Below, in pieces: positions 38,053 through 46,945 of a stretch of DNA of 64,000 nucleotides (position 1 is its first letter; each line of letters starts with the position of its first letter). Origin of the DNA: Gimesia algae (GTDB lineage: Bacteria; Planctomycetota; Planctomycetia; Planctomycetales; Planctomycetaceae); NCBI RefSeq assembly GCF_007746795.1, contig NZ_CP036343.1:6051357-6115356 (forward strand). Reading direction: 5' to 3'. Under the pieces are notes generated by a model that made no database searches, was not told where the DNA came from, and was given only the letters and a program-made list of their open reading frames with translations. The position numbers were made by a program, and so were the translations under genes.

Positions 38053-39015
38053 ATGCCTTTAGAACAATGCTCAACGATTATTGTCAATTATAATTCGCAC
38101 ATCCATGTCACGGAATGTGTGCGATCTGTACTGACGAATGCCCCTCAGGCAGAAGTCATTGTGGTTGATAACGCATCCACCGACGACAGTCTCACAATTC
38201 TCGAAGTAACATTTCCTGATCATCCGCGGCTGCAGATTGTTCGTAACCCGGTCAATGCAGGTTTTGCAGTCGCCTGTAATCTGGGAACCTGTCAGGCCAG
38301 CAAAGATTATTTCTTTTACCTTAACCCGGACTGCATGATTTCTCAGGAAACCATCCCACAGCTTATTTCCAGCCTGAAACAGAATCCCCAAGCGGGAATG
38401 GCGGGGGGGCGGTTGCTCAATTCAGATGGTAGCGAGCAGCGAGGAGGACGGCGTAAAATCCCGACCCCGTGGAGCACTTTTGTAAAAGTCTTCAAGCTAT
38501 CTGCATTATCCCGTTTTTTCCCGAGGATCTTCGCTGATTTCAACCTGCATGAGCAGGGTGTGCCTGACAAACCAATCGAAGTCGAAGCGATTTCGGGTGC
38601 CTGCATGATGATTCCCAGGCAGGCGCATGAAGAAGTAGGCGGGTTGGATGAAGATTATTTTCTGCACTGTGAAGATCTGGACTGGTGCCTGCGATTCACA
38701 CTCCAGGGATGGAAAATAGTTTATGTTCCCGACGCGGTTTTGACACACTTCCAGGGTGCCTGCAGCAAATCGACGCCCATCATCGTTGAGTGGTATAAAC
38801 ACAAAGGCATGGTTCACTTTTATCGGAAGTTCTATCGCAAACAGTATTCCACAATCTTGCTGTGGGCTGTGATTCTGATGATCTGGGTCCGCTTTGCCGC
38901 GATCGCCACTCTTTCAAAACTCATGTCGATTTGCAGGACATTGACCTTTACCAACGAAATACCCTCGGAGCAGCCAGAACCGGCGTCTTCTACCACTGCA
39001 ACGATCTCGAATTAG
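38053..39015 (+). CDS. Family 2 glycosyltransferase, rhamnosyltransferase-like
   Basis: A 320-aa GT2 enzyme: TIIVNYNSHIHVTECVRSVL at the start, VVDNASTDDSL, NPVNAGFAVACNLG, then FLNPDCMI-type DxD (YLNPDCMIS) and the acceptor part LDEDYFLHCEDLDWCLRFTLQGWKIVYVPDA. One hydrophobic segment near 270-285 (TILLWAVILMIWVRFAAIA) suggests membrane attachment. It forms a two-gene unit with the GT4 gene upstream. Family members of this form often add rhamnose, and rmlA lies next door, but the sugar is not proven. Confidence 0.86.
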   Translation: MPLEQCSTIIVNYNSHIHVTECVRSVLTNAPQAEVIVVDNASTDDSLTILEVTFPDHPRLQIVRNPVNAGFAVACNLGTCQASKDYFFYLNPDCMISQETIPQLISSLKQNPQAGMAGGRLLNSDGSEQRGGRRKIPTPWSTFVKVFKLSALSRFFPRIFADFNLHEQGVPDKPIEVEAISGACMMIPRQAHEEVGGLDEDYFLHCEDLDWCLRFTLQGWKIVYVPDAVLTHFQGACSKSTPIIVEWYKHKGMVHFYRKFYRKQYSTILLWAVILMIWVRFAAIATLSKLMSICRTLTFTNEIPSEQPEPASSTTATISN

Positions 39016-39105
39016 ACCGGATAACGATGTGCGGTAAACTATAAAGATGGTTCGCGTAAGGAACTCTGCATCCAGCCGAGGCTTGATACAATGACATCCG
39101 CATGA

Positions 39106-39987
39106 TCAATGCGCCGGTTTCTCCAACAGCTTTTCCAGATACAGGCCGTAATTTGTTTTTCCCAGCTGCGCCACATGTTCCTGCAGTTGATCCCTGTTGA
39201 TCCAGTCTTTTTTGAACGCAATTTCTTCCAGACAGGCAATCTTTAATCCTTGACGCTTTTCGATGGTCTGAAAGAAATGGCTGGCTTCCTGCAGACTTTC
39301 ATGAGTCCCCGTATCAAACCAGGCATGACCACGACCGAGCAGTTCGACATTCAAGCCCCCCCGCTCCAGGTAAGCGTTATTGACGGATGTAATTTCCAAT
39401 TCGCCTCGCGCGGAAGGTTTGACATTTTTCGCAATCTCAATTACTTCATTATCATAGAAATAGAGACCGGTCACAGCATAGTTGGATTTAGGTTTTACCG
39501 GCTTCTCTTCAATAGAAATCGCCCGGTGCGCGCTGTCGAATTCGACAACACCAAATCGCTCCGGATCGTGTACCTGATATCCAAATACCGTTGCACCGGA
39601 TTCCCTGGCAGAAGCAGATTTCAGACTTTCTGTAAAGCCATGTCCATAGAAGATATTATCGCCCAAAATCAGACAGGCATCATCCCCGCCGATGAACTCT
39701 TCACCAATCAAAAACGCCTGGGCAAGTCCATCGGGCGAAGGCTGCTCTGCATATTCAAATCGGACGCCCCACTGTTCTCCACTGCCAAGTAAATCCTGAA
39801 ACATCGGTAAATCATGGGGAGTGGAAATGATCAGAATTTCTCTGATTCCCGCCAGCATCAACGATGACAGCGGGTAATAAATCATAGGTTTGTCATAGAT
39901 CGGAAGCAGTTGCTTCGAAATTACTTTTGTCACAGGATGCAGCCTGGTTCCCGTTCCGCCAGCCAATACAATTCCTTTTCTCGACAT
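39106..39987 (-). CDS. rmlA: Glucose-1-phosphate thymidylyltransferase
   Basis: A 293-aa nucleotidyltransferase forming dTDP-glucose, the first step toward dTDP-rhamnose and other deoxysugars. Signatures: [48 protein letters not shown] and [21 protein letters not shown] at 39987 is chosen because longer readings would add an unusual non-homologous leader. The rest of the rml pathway (B, C, D) is absent from the window and must lie elsewhere. Confidence 0.93.
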   Translation of the reverse strand: MSRKGIVLAGGTGTRLHPVTKVISKQLLPIYDKPMIYYPLSSLMLAGIREILIISTPHDLPMFQDLLGSGEQWGVRFEYAEQPSPDGLAQAFLIGEEFIGGDDACLILGDNIFYGHGFTESLKSASARESGATVFGYQVHDPERFGVVEFDSAHRAISIEEKPVKPKSNYAVTGLYFYDNEVIEIAKNVKPSARGELEITSVNNAYLERGGLNVELLGRGHAWFDTGTHESLQEASHFFQTIEKRQGLKIACLEEIAFKKDWINRDQLQEHVAQLGKTNYGLYLEKLLEKPAH

Positions 39988-40736
39988 ATCGTGTTCCTGT
40001 GAGTTCTGATGCGATGCTGAAAATAAAGACACCACCTAGAATTGACGGTACCTGAATCATTTAGCTTGAATACAGTTTCTGACACTCATCTGCTTAAAAT
40101 CTTCTCAGATGTTCGTTTGGTATTGAAAATCGAAAAATAAAGCAACCTGATTTCTGAATTCAATGCAGGCATTACAGGAACAGTGGGGGCTTTCAGTATC
40201 CAAACCAATCGCTCAGGATAGCAGCAGCAACTTCAACTACCCCTGTTTGCCAGCAATATCTTGAACACATATGGCCAATAGTACACAAGGTCGCATCACA
40301 TTTAACCATAGCGTCTCTCAATATATGATACTCGCCCCAAGTCACCCTGGAGACGCTACAGTAAAATTGGACACAGTCTAGCCCTTACAGCGCAGACAGT
40401 GGACAGGAATGGGAAGAATGAAATTTCACTCTCGGAGTACAATAAAAAAGCCCAATATCGAAAATCCGATATCGAACATTAAAATAATAGTTTCTATAAC
40501 TTAAAAATGAGCTCCTTGAGGCGGTCTCAAGTCAAACTCCATTTGCATCGAATTCGCGAGGACCCCAAATCCGCAAAGCCTAAGCGGAATCGTATGCGAT
40601 TCGCTCTTGAGTATCAAAAGCTGCGCGATTCTGGTGAGGTCAAAACATGAGCGAAACTGGCTTGAATAAATTCCAAGGGTATAGGAGTGAGTTAAAAACT
40701 TCACGATCATTTTTGTGTCACTGTGGTGTAAACGAA
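39988..40736. other. 749-bp gap between rmlA and the SDR gene
   Basis: It holds repeat copy D (40286-40379) and otherwise nothing well supported. A short frame near 40501-40785 on the minus strand has no ribosome site or clear family. Confidence 0.45.
40286..40379 (-). repeat. 94-bp palindromic repeat, copy D (inverted)
   Basis: Same 94-base unit on the minus strand, starting at 40379 with AGACTGTGTCC. The arms TAGCGTCTC and GAGACGCTA are perfect, but the far end reads CTTG instead of CTAG, showing drift. It is oriented opposite to copies A, B, C and E and, with E, brackets the 40737-46583 gene block. Confidence 0.85.
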
Positions 40737-41471
40737 TCAATTTGACGCACCACCATCGGCACGAACATGTTGTCCCGTAACCCACGCCGCGTCGTCGCTG
40801 GCCAGGAACGAAACGACTGCGGCGATGTCATTGGGATGACCGAGTCGCTTGAACGGAGAAAGGTTGCGAAAAAACTCCTTCCGTTCTTCGTCACTTCCGG
40901 CAAACATGCCAGGCTCGGTGGCTCCGGGGCGGACACTGTTGACGGTGATCCCTCTCACCCCCAGTTCGTGCGACATCGAAACAAGCATCGCGTCAATTCC
41001 CGCCTTTGTCGCTGAATATGCGCCGGTTCCCGTACGAGGTCGCTCAGCCAATTGCGAAGAAACAAAAATCAGCCTTCCACCATCGCACAGTCGTCTTGCA
41101 GCTTCGCGAAGAGTCAAGAAGGCACCAACAAGATTAACGGAGACCAGTTTCTTAAAATCAACCAGCTCCACTTGCTCAATCGGGCCGCCACCGCCGATTC
41201 CCGCATTTGCCACCACGACATCCAAGCCGCCAAATTCGGCGGACGTGAATTCAAACATGTTTCTAATAGCATCTTCGTCCGTAATATCTGCCGATCGCGC
41301 AATCGCAACACCACCGGAATCAGTAATCTCCTGGACAACTTTTTCTGCGGTCTGACGGTCGTTTCCGTAGTGAACAACCACGCGATATCCGTCACGAGCC
41401 AATCGTTTACAAATCTCGCTGCCGATGCCACCAGATCCACCAGTGACAATTGCAGTTCGGTTACTGGACAT
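40737..41471 (-). CDS. Short-chain dehydrogenase/reductase
   Basis: A 244-aa classical SDR. The Rossmann motif is TGGSGGIG, NAGIGGGG follows, and the catalytic set is S in LIFVSSQLAERPR with YSATK downstream. VNSVRPGATEPGM and the C-terminal DAAWVTGQHVRADGG are typical FabG-like features. ATG at 41471 has GGAGGGA 7-13 bases upstream. It is 110 bases after the AhpD-like gene and probably in the same operon. Substrate unknown. Confidence 0.9.
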   Translation of the reverse strand: MSSNRTAIVTGGSGGIGSEICKRLARDGYRVVVHYGNDRQTAEKVVQEITDSGGVAIARSADITDEDAIRNMFEFTSAEFGGLDVVVANAGIGGGGPIEQVELVDFKKLVSVNLVGAFLTLREAARRLCDGGRLIFVSSQLAERPRTGTGAYSATKAGIDAMLVSMSHELGVRGITVNSVRPGATEPGMFAGSDEERKEFFRNLSPFKRLGHPNDIAAVVSFLASDDAAWVTGQHVRADGGASN

Positions 41472-41581
41472 GACTGGTCCCTCCAAATTCATAGTGAAGT
41501 TGCGCTCCGGAATTGTCGACCCAGCTACGCTTGAGCAACTCGCGAACCAGTGCAAAGATCGCGAGTCGCCATGCAGTGTGA

Positions 41582-41908
41582 CTACTGTTGAGCAGCCGTT
41601 TTGACTGCTTCGATGACGTCGGCCGGAACATTTCCGGCTTGCATAATCGACGTATGAGCCGCCATACAGTAAGTGCAACCATTCAGCCGGTTATTGGTCA
41701 TCGCAATAATCTGCTGCTCCGTCGTCGAGAGGCTGGTCTTGTTGTCGAAGATATCGGCGACCGTCTTGTACGCTTCCAGTAAGGCAGGCGACTCCGCCAT
41801 CACCGCATGCAGGTTGGGAACAAAGCCATAAGCCTGCTTGCTGGCCTCCAGCAGAGGCTTGCTGTCATCGCTGGCGGTCTCGATCGTGTGAACACTAAAG
41901 CTGGTCAT
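41582..41908 (-). CDS. Carboxymuconolactone decarboxylase/AhpD-like protein, probably truncated
   Basis: A 108-aa protein with the peroxidatic CxxC of the family in NGCTYCMAAHTSIM. The family usually runs to about 170-190 aa. Just past the TAG stop, another frame encodes ALVRELLKRSWVDN, which looks like the missing helical part. So the gene seems to have lost its C-terminus by a frameshift. Members act as alkylhydroperoxide reductase-like or decarboxylase-like proteins. An operator-like palindrome lies just upstream (41929-41944). Confidence 0.75.
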   Translation of the reverse strand: MTSFSVHTIETASDDSKPLLEASKQAYGFVPNLHAVMAESPALLEAYKTVADIFDNKTSLSTTEQQIIAMTNNRLNGCTYCMAAHTSIMQAGNVPADVIEAVKTAAQQ

Positions 41909-41928
41909 CGTTTTTCCCCTAATTCAAT

Positions 41929-41944
41929 TTGACCGATCAATCAA
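41929..41944 (-). promoter_or_regulatory. Operator-like palindrome before the AhpD-like gene
   Basis: TTGACCGATCAATCAA, a near-palindrome differing by one base from the core of the site before the TetR gene (TTGACCGATCAGTCAA at 42685-42700). It is 20 bases upstream of the AhpD-like start, where a repressor would block transcription. Confidence 0.6.
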
Positions 41945-42053
41945 AACTAATTCTAAAAAACAGGGGCCCATACCCCCTCCTGACTTACATGACGCACTCT
42001 CGATGGAACTCCTTACCGAGAATTCCACTCGCTTTGCTGATTCTCTCTTCTGC

Positions 42054-42635
42054 CTATGAAATCAACGCAATCGCCTGCTGAGCGACTTGTCGCAACGCCC
42101 TTTTTCCAAACGCCCCGCGACCCAGCACACGAATTCCCACGACCAAGGCAACGAGCGCCTTTGCTGTGGAGTGAGTGTCAACCGAGTCGGGAATGTCGCC
42201 AAGTTCTTTTCCGCGGTTGATTCGTCCTTCAAAAAAAGTGACGACCTCTTTAATTCCCTCTGATACGAGTTTTTTGACGTCATCGTCATGCGACGAATAT
42301 TCGAGCGCGGTGTTGAACAGCAAGCACCCCTTCTTGTCGGGATCGTCCAGCGTGGCCTTTACGAGCGAATCGAAAAACATCGTGATCGCTTCACGCGGAT
42401 CATCAAGCGTTTCCAGCATTCGTAATTTACTCGTCCTGCGATCCCCGCCGTACTTCAGCAGTCCACGCACGAAAAGGTCATGTTTTCCGTCAAATGCGTT
42501 GTAGAGGCTGCCTCGTTTGATTCCTGTCGCGTCCGTGATGTCAGAGATCGATGTCGCGGCGTATCCCTTCTCCCAGAAGACCTTCATCGCCTGTTCGATC
42601 ACATCCGACTCTTCAAATGATTTTTCCCACGGCAT
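42054..42635 (-). CDS. TetR-family transcriptional regulator
   Basis: A 193-aa repressor-type protein. The helix-turn-helix occupies ~10-55 (AMKVFWEKGYAATSISDITDATGIKRGSLYNAF), with the remainder the usual helical ligand and dimerisation domain, including CLLFNTALEYSSHD. ATG at 42635 is chosen for GGGAGAG upstream. Matching palindromes before this gene and before the AhpD/SDR genes suggest it represses both. The likely inducer is an electrophile or xenobiotic given those targets, but nothing in the sequence proves this. Confidence 0.88.
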   Translation of the reverse strand: MPWEKSFEESDVIEQAMKVFWEKGYAATSISDITDATGIKRGSLYNAFDGKHDLFVRGLLKYGGDRRTSKLRMLETLDDPREAITMFFDSLVKATLDDPDKKGCLLFNTALEYSSHDDDVKKLVSEGIKEVVTFFEGRINRGKELGDIPDSVDTHSTAKALVALVVGIRVLGRGAFGKRALRQVAQQAIALIS

Positions 42636-42680
42636 TGATTTCTCTCCCGAAGTTTGTTCCTTCTTCAGCAAAGAATAGAT

Positions 42681-42704
42681 AGTCTTGACCGATCAGTCAA
42701 GACT
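42681..42704 (-). promoter_or_regulatory. TetR-type operator before the regulator gene
   Basis: AGTCTTGAC and GTCAAGACT are perfect 9-base arms around CGATCA, with core TTGACCGATCAGTCAA. It lies 45 bases upstream of the TetR start, consistent with autoregulation. The same core occurs at 41929-41944. Confidence 0.65.
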
Positions 42705-42883
42705 CGGCTAGTTATTTCTTTCGGCCATTCGCTGCTTATTCTTGAGCCGCTCCACCGGAGACGCTGCGAACCGATCAAAAAAACAATCGAAGCCAGCTGC
42801 GAAGCAATATGTAAGGTTAAAACAGCGAAGCGTTCGCGTCCCGCCATCCAATCCCCTGCCTGGCCATTTCAATATCTCGTTAA

Positions 42884-45637
42884 CTACTCAAGCAAATCCG
42901 CTACCTGCTCGGCGGAGTACTTGAACGCTTTGAAGGTTGGAGCAGGACCTTTGTAGCGAACGACGACATCCCCATCAGGGGCAACTTCCCAGACCCTTTT
43001 ACCCACCGTATCGGTCAGAAGAGTATTGCCATTGGGCAAGCGGCGAGCGCCGCCTTGAAAGGGAGCGAAGAAATCATCGTTTTTCCAGAACCAGATTTGC
43101 CTGGCTTTAAAGGTTCCAGATTTGCCTACGACGTAACGTCGATCATCATCAACAGTGGGACTAATCTCATGGACGTTGCTAATACCCTTTAACTGTTCCT
43201 GGGTAACAGCGGCGGCCGCTCCACCAGTTCCTACTCTCGCTATGCCGCCCATGCCTGTATTGTTATTGAAGACCAAGATATTACCGGCGCCAGGAAGTCC
43301 TTCGTCAATCCAGTTGGCGTCGTGTTGATTTTGGAAGAGCCGGTCTTTCTCCGTGCCCCTCGCGTAGGCAGCGGGATTGCCGTATCGGAACAGCAGCTCT
43401 CCCCCTTTGCCCCTTCGACCGCCTGCAGAGCCCGCGGCTTGTTCGATGGTTGTGCTGTGATCGATCACCCAGATTTCGTTATAGATAAAGGAGCTAATAA
43501 CAATCTGATCCATGCCCGCGTGATAGTCGAGCGAATTCAAATGCTGCCGCACAGCGTTCATTGGCGCATAGCTTTCAGGGAAGTGGCCGTCGATCTTTTC
43601 CGGATGATCGGCGATGACACCGTAGTTGGCCGCTTTGGTATTTTGGTCCTGAATCATGTGGTCAATAAATCGCCAATACCAGACAATTTCATAGGAACTC
43701 TTTTTCAGGTCGGGTTTGATCTCCAGCACTCCATCTGACCAGACCGTTTTCCCTTTGCCGGCCGACCAACCAGCCGCCGCGGCTTCTTTCGAACTGATTT
43801 CTTCGTAGATTAAAATCAGGATATTGCCGTTGGACATGGGCAACATATCGTGGTGAAAGGTAATTTTGTTCCCGTTGATATCAATATTCTTGGCATTCAA
43901 TTCCCAGACTGCTTGTCCAGTTGTGTCTGTGATCTGCAGCGTGTCGGTGGCGGCTACTGGCTGCCCCGCAACATATCTTCTATCCCTGATGCCCATGCGC
44001 AGCAGGCCACCGGATTTCAGCAGATACGAGGTATGCCCCCCTCCAGTTAGATCGGTATCCCAGCGATGAACGACCTTTCCCTCAGCATCGAGAAGCATTG
44101 CGTAATTAACGACATCGGTAGCGAGTTCATCTGCCTGGTGCCAAAACAGGTAACCTTGATACAGCTCGTCAGGCAAAGCCAGATCGATCTTTTTCATAAC
44201 CGCATCACCGATGGACGCGATTGTTGTAGTTTTTTGTGGCTTTTGTGGCTGTCGAGGACGTGCTTCTGCGCCTGCTTCTGACACCTGTTTACGAAGTTCA
44301 CGGGCGACAGTGAGGTAGTAGTTTCTTGCGGTGGCATTGACCATGTTGTGAGCCAGATTTGTCAGAGCTTCGGCTTTAATCTGCCTGGCTTCGGCATTGT
44401 TTTTGTTGATTGCCAGCAGATGGTCGGCAAGCTGTGCGGCCCATTGGCTATCATTCTCGGCGAGCGCCTCTTTGGCCGATTCTAATAGCTTGTCTTTTCC
44501 TCCGGCCAGTTTCGCAACTCGTTCGGCTTCCGCCTTGGGTGGTAAGGGGAACAAATTGGATGCATTGCCGTCGAACCAGCCAAGATAATTGCTGAAGGTC
44601 TGACGGACGCCCCAGGCGGGATGTCCGTAGAATGGCTGCAAGTATTCACTGCTTGTCAGACGTTCGGGAAGCTGAACGTACTCGACCAACTCGTCGGGTG
44701 TCAGACCTTTATTAATGCCCTCGACCGTCTTGTCGTGAATGAATTGCACGGCGTCGCGGTAATCGGTCAGAACCTGTTTGACTTCGTCTGCACCGAGAAT
44801 CGGATTCGTGTGACCGCCGACCAAGGCAACCGCGTCCTTGTCGGCCATTCTGCCAAGACTTTCCGCCCACAGTCGGACGCTGCGGTTGGGAGTACCGCGA
44901 ATGGCATACAGATTTGGGAACGATCGATAGAAGCTGTCGCCGGCGAACAGGACTTTACCCGCTGGATACCAGACGGAAATTCCGTCGTTGGTTTCACCGG
45001 GCGATGATGTGAGTTCGAGTTTCACGCCGGCAACTTTGATGACCTTTCGATCCCCTTCGAGGAAATGAGTCGGCGAGGTTCCTTCGTTGGAAGAGAATAC
45101 TTCCCCGCCTCGTTTGGGATAGCGAACTGGCGCGACGCCGTTATTGATTCGTTCCTCCGGCGGCAACTTGAAGCCCGCCTGCCTTGCACCGCGCACATTT
45201 TGATACGTCAGTCCGCCTGCCTTCCAGGGCCGGGCTTCACTTCCGAAGTTGATGTGTGCCCAGATTTGCGGACGCTCAGAACCGAGAAATGCGGGTGCTC
45301 CGCCAGTGTGGTCCCCATGCGAGTGCGTATAGATGATCGCCTTGACCGGCTTATCGGTGATCTCGCGAAACTTCTTTGCGATCTTACTTGCCGCCTCACC
45401 CATCATCCCGGTATCAACGATGATGATGCCATCGTCGCCGACAATCATCGAAACGTTGGAAACGCTGTAGCCAACGGCAACGTAGACGTTGTCAGCCACC
45501 TGGAGTATCTGTTCCTTGAACTGCTCGCTCTGTTTCGTCAGCTTCTCCGTCGCAGAGTTCTCCTGCGCGATCGCTTGACTCGTACAGACAAGCAAAGCTG
45601 TCAAAAGGATGGTGGGAAACCTGCCAGGTTTTGACAT
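42884..45637 (-). CDS. Metallo-beta-lactamase/alkylsulfatase-like protein fused to an arylsulfotransferase-like propeller
   Basis: A 917-aa exported protein (signal LLTALLVCTSQAIAQ). Residues ~45-285 are a metallo-beta-lactamase fold with the metal motif HSHGDH (105-110), SSPGETNDGIS (~210-220), LFAGDSFYRSFPNLYAIRG and GGHTNP. Residues ~290-450 match the dimerisation helix region of alkyl sulfatases (PAWGVRQTFSNYLGWFDGNASN, then a TPR-like stretch). Where those enzymes have an SCP2 domain, residues ~485-917 instead look like an arylsulfotransferase/ASST-like beta-propeller (ITFHHDMLPMSNGNILIL, GRRLPNGNTLLTDT-type repeats). It could release or move sulfate from alkyl or aryl sulfates in the periplasm. 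It follows the MarR gene by 51 bases. Confidence 0.78.
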   Translation of the reverse strand: MSKPGRFPTILLTALLVCTSQAIAQENSATEKLTKQSEQFKEQILQVADNVYVAVGYSVSNVSMIVGDDGIIIVDTGMMGEAASKIAKKFREITDKPVKAIIYTHSHGDHTGGAPAFLGSERPQIWAHINFGSEARPWKAGGLTYQNVRGARQAGFKLPPEERINNGVAPVRYPKRGGEVFSSNEGTSPTHFLEGDRKVIKVAGVKLELTSSPGETNDGISVWYPAGKVLFAGDSFYRSFPNLYAIRGTPNRSVRLWAESLGRMADKDAVALVGGHTNPILGADEVKQVLTDYRDAVQFIHDKTVEGINKGLTPDELVEYVQLPERLTSSEYLQPFYGHPAWGVRQTFSNYLGWFDGNASNLFPLPPKAEAERVAKLAGGKDKLLESAKEALAENDSQWAAQLADHLLAINKNNAEARQIKAEALTNLAHNMVNATARNYYLTVARELRKQVSEAGAEARPRQPQKPQKTTTIASIGDAVMKKIDLALPDELYQGYLFWHQADELATDVVNYAMLLDAEGKVVHRWDTDLTGGGHTSYLLKSGGLLRMGIRDRRYVAGQPVAATDTLQITDTTGQAVWELNAKNIDINGNKITFHHDMLPMSNGNILILIYEEISSKEAAAAGWSAGKGKTVWSDGVLEIKPDLKKSSYEIVWYWRFIDHMIQDQNTKAANYGVIADHPEKIDGHFPESYAPMNAVRQHLNSLDYHAGMDQIVISSFIYNEIWVIDHSTTIEQAAGSAGGRRGKGGELLFRYGNPAAYARGTEKDRLFQNQHDANWIDEGLPGAGNILVFNNNTGMGGIARVGTGGAAAAVTQEQLKGISNVHEISPTVDDDRRYVVGKSGTFKARQIWFWKNDDFFAPFQGGARRLPNGNTLLTDTVGKRVWEVAPDGDVVVRYKGPAPTFKAFKYSAEQVADLLE

Positions 45638-45688
45638 TGTCAGCTCCTTTGGTTCACGGACAGACTGGCCCGTCGTTTACGTGGAAAG

Positions 45689-46132
45689 TTATCGGTGTTC
45701 CATTAAGTTCTTCTGCATTGTCCGCAGAACGTTGAGCGTTGCTTCCAGTTCCGATTTTTTGATACCCGTTAACGCCGTTTTCCGCAGATCATCCAGTAGT
45801 GGAAGAACATTCTGCAGTCTCTGTTCGCCACGACGAGTCAAACCGATCATCACGATGCGCGCGTCGTCAGCCGATGCATTCCGCTCGACAAATTGTTGTT
45901 CGACAAGTCGATCCAACTGCCGTTTGACCGTGGTCGGATCACGAATCATCAGTAACGCCAGATCGTTCATACTCAACGGCTCGCCGGCATCGGACAGAGT
46001 GATCAGAGTCTGCGTTTCCTCCGGCGAAAACGGCCAGCCGGCATCCTTCAGGACGGCGGCCATACCGGAACGAATCAGGTACGCGACGCGACCGATGGCA
46101 AACCCGGGCGAGGATTCGGAATCAAAGTGCAT
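45689..46132 (-). CDS. MarR-family transcriptional regulator
   Basis: A 147-aa winged-helix protein: GWPFSPEETQTLITLSDAGEPLSMNDLALLM then DPTTVKRQLDRLVEQQFVERNASADDARIVMIGLTRRGE, the recognition helix and wing. ATG at 46132 is chosen; longer readings add an unrelated proline-rich leader inside the DoxX gene. Its start lies 11 bases inside the end of DoxX, so translation is coupled. It probably controls its own DoxX-MarR-sulfatase-like unit. Confidence 0.8.
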   Translation of the reverse strand: MHFDSESSPGFAIGRVAYLIRSGMAAVLKDAGWPFSPEETQTLITLSDAGEPLSMNDLALLMIRDPTTVKRQLDRLVEQQFVERNASADDARIVMIGLTRRGEQRLQNVLPLLDDLRKTALTGIKKSELEATLNVLRTMQKNLMEHR

Positions 46133-46583
46133 GTTCGCCTCCGGCCAATTCGGTGGTCGCGATACTGGTCGGCCTGGCAAAGATCGGACGATACCAGTCA
46201 AAGTAGCAGTAGAGAAGGAATGCGCAGGCGGCAAAGTCGGGAAGCCCGATGACGAGGTATTTGTGAGCAAAAAACGTCACATACAACAGGATATTGAAGG
46301 CATAAGGCAGCGACATCAGAATTGCGAGAGGCGCGGTCCTCGGGAAAAACATCAGTCCGCCGGTGACCGTCTTGAATAAGCCAACCCATAAAATCAAATA
46401 GCCCGTCTTCTGAAGCGCGAGCATGAACTGGCCAACGTCATCCGGCGAATTACTGACTGGATAGCCGTTGATGGCAAGCCCAATTGTCATGATTCCTGTG
46501 CCAAACAGAAAGAGTGCGAAGAGTAGCCGCACCACCAGCGCGAAACGTGGTACTTGAACACTGTGTTGTTCCAGTGGAAGCAT
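46122..46583 (-). CDS. DoxX-like membrane protein
   Basis: A 153-aa protein with four predicted membrane helices (VVRLLFALFLFGTGIMTIGLA, MLALQKTGYLILWVGLFKTVTGG, APLAILMSLPYAFNILLYV, LPDFAACAFLLYCYFDW), the DoxX layout. The family occurs with oxidative-stress or respiratory proteins; no precise role is known. It is the first gene of the unit and is preceded by a weak inverted repeat AGGTAA/TTACCT at 46630-46662. Confidence 0.75.
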   Translation of the reverse strand: MLPLEQHSVQVPRFALVVRLLFALFLFGTGIMTIGLAINGYPVSNSPDDVGQFMLALQKTGYLILWVGLFKTVTGGLMFFPRTAPLAILMSLPYAFNILLYVTFFAHKYLVIGLPDFAACAFLLYCYFDWYRPIFARPTSIATTELAGGEHAL

Positions 46584-46945
46584 TTCAGTAGATCCGTATG
46601 AATTGAATTGGCACGTTTTCTCACCTGAGAGGTAAGCACGCGATGTAAGCGAAACTTTACCTGTATTCTACAGGCATCTAGCAGACCGTCAACATTCAAT
46701 TGCAAAAGTCGCGAAAATAATCCTGCGACACCTGGCTACTATTCTGAAATGATCCAGAAGCGGCCATTCGTTGGCACGGAAAGGTTCGCCCCGGATTCCG
46801 ACTCCGATAAAAGCAGGTGTATCGATTGCCCCTGAGAGCCAAAATAGCTGTCACACTCCAAAGTCCTCGTGTCGAACTCGCCGTAGACCTGGTGCTCAGG
46901 TCAGCCCTGAATCACGACACTTCCGAGAGTCGATCCGCTGCCCTT

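Noticed and set aside
40455-40472. ATATCG-N6-CGATAT stem after an A-run
   Set aside because: Only 6-base arms and no T-tract follows, so a terminator is not supported.
40501-40785. 94-codon open frame on the minus strand with SESHTIPLRL-like ending
   Set aside because: Overlaps the SDR gene end, has no ribosome binding site, and looks like non-coding repeat sequence read in frame, as seen spuriously in other genomes.
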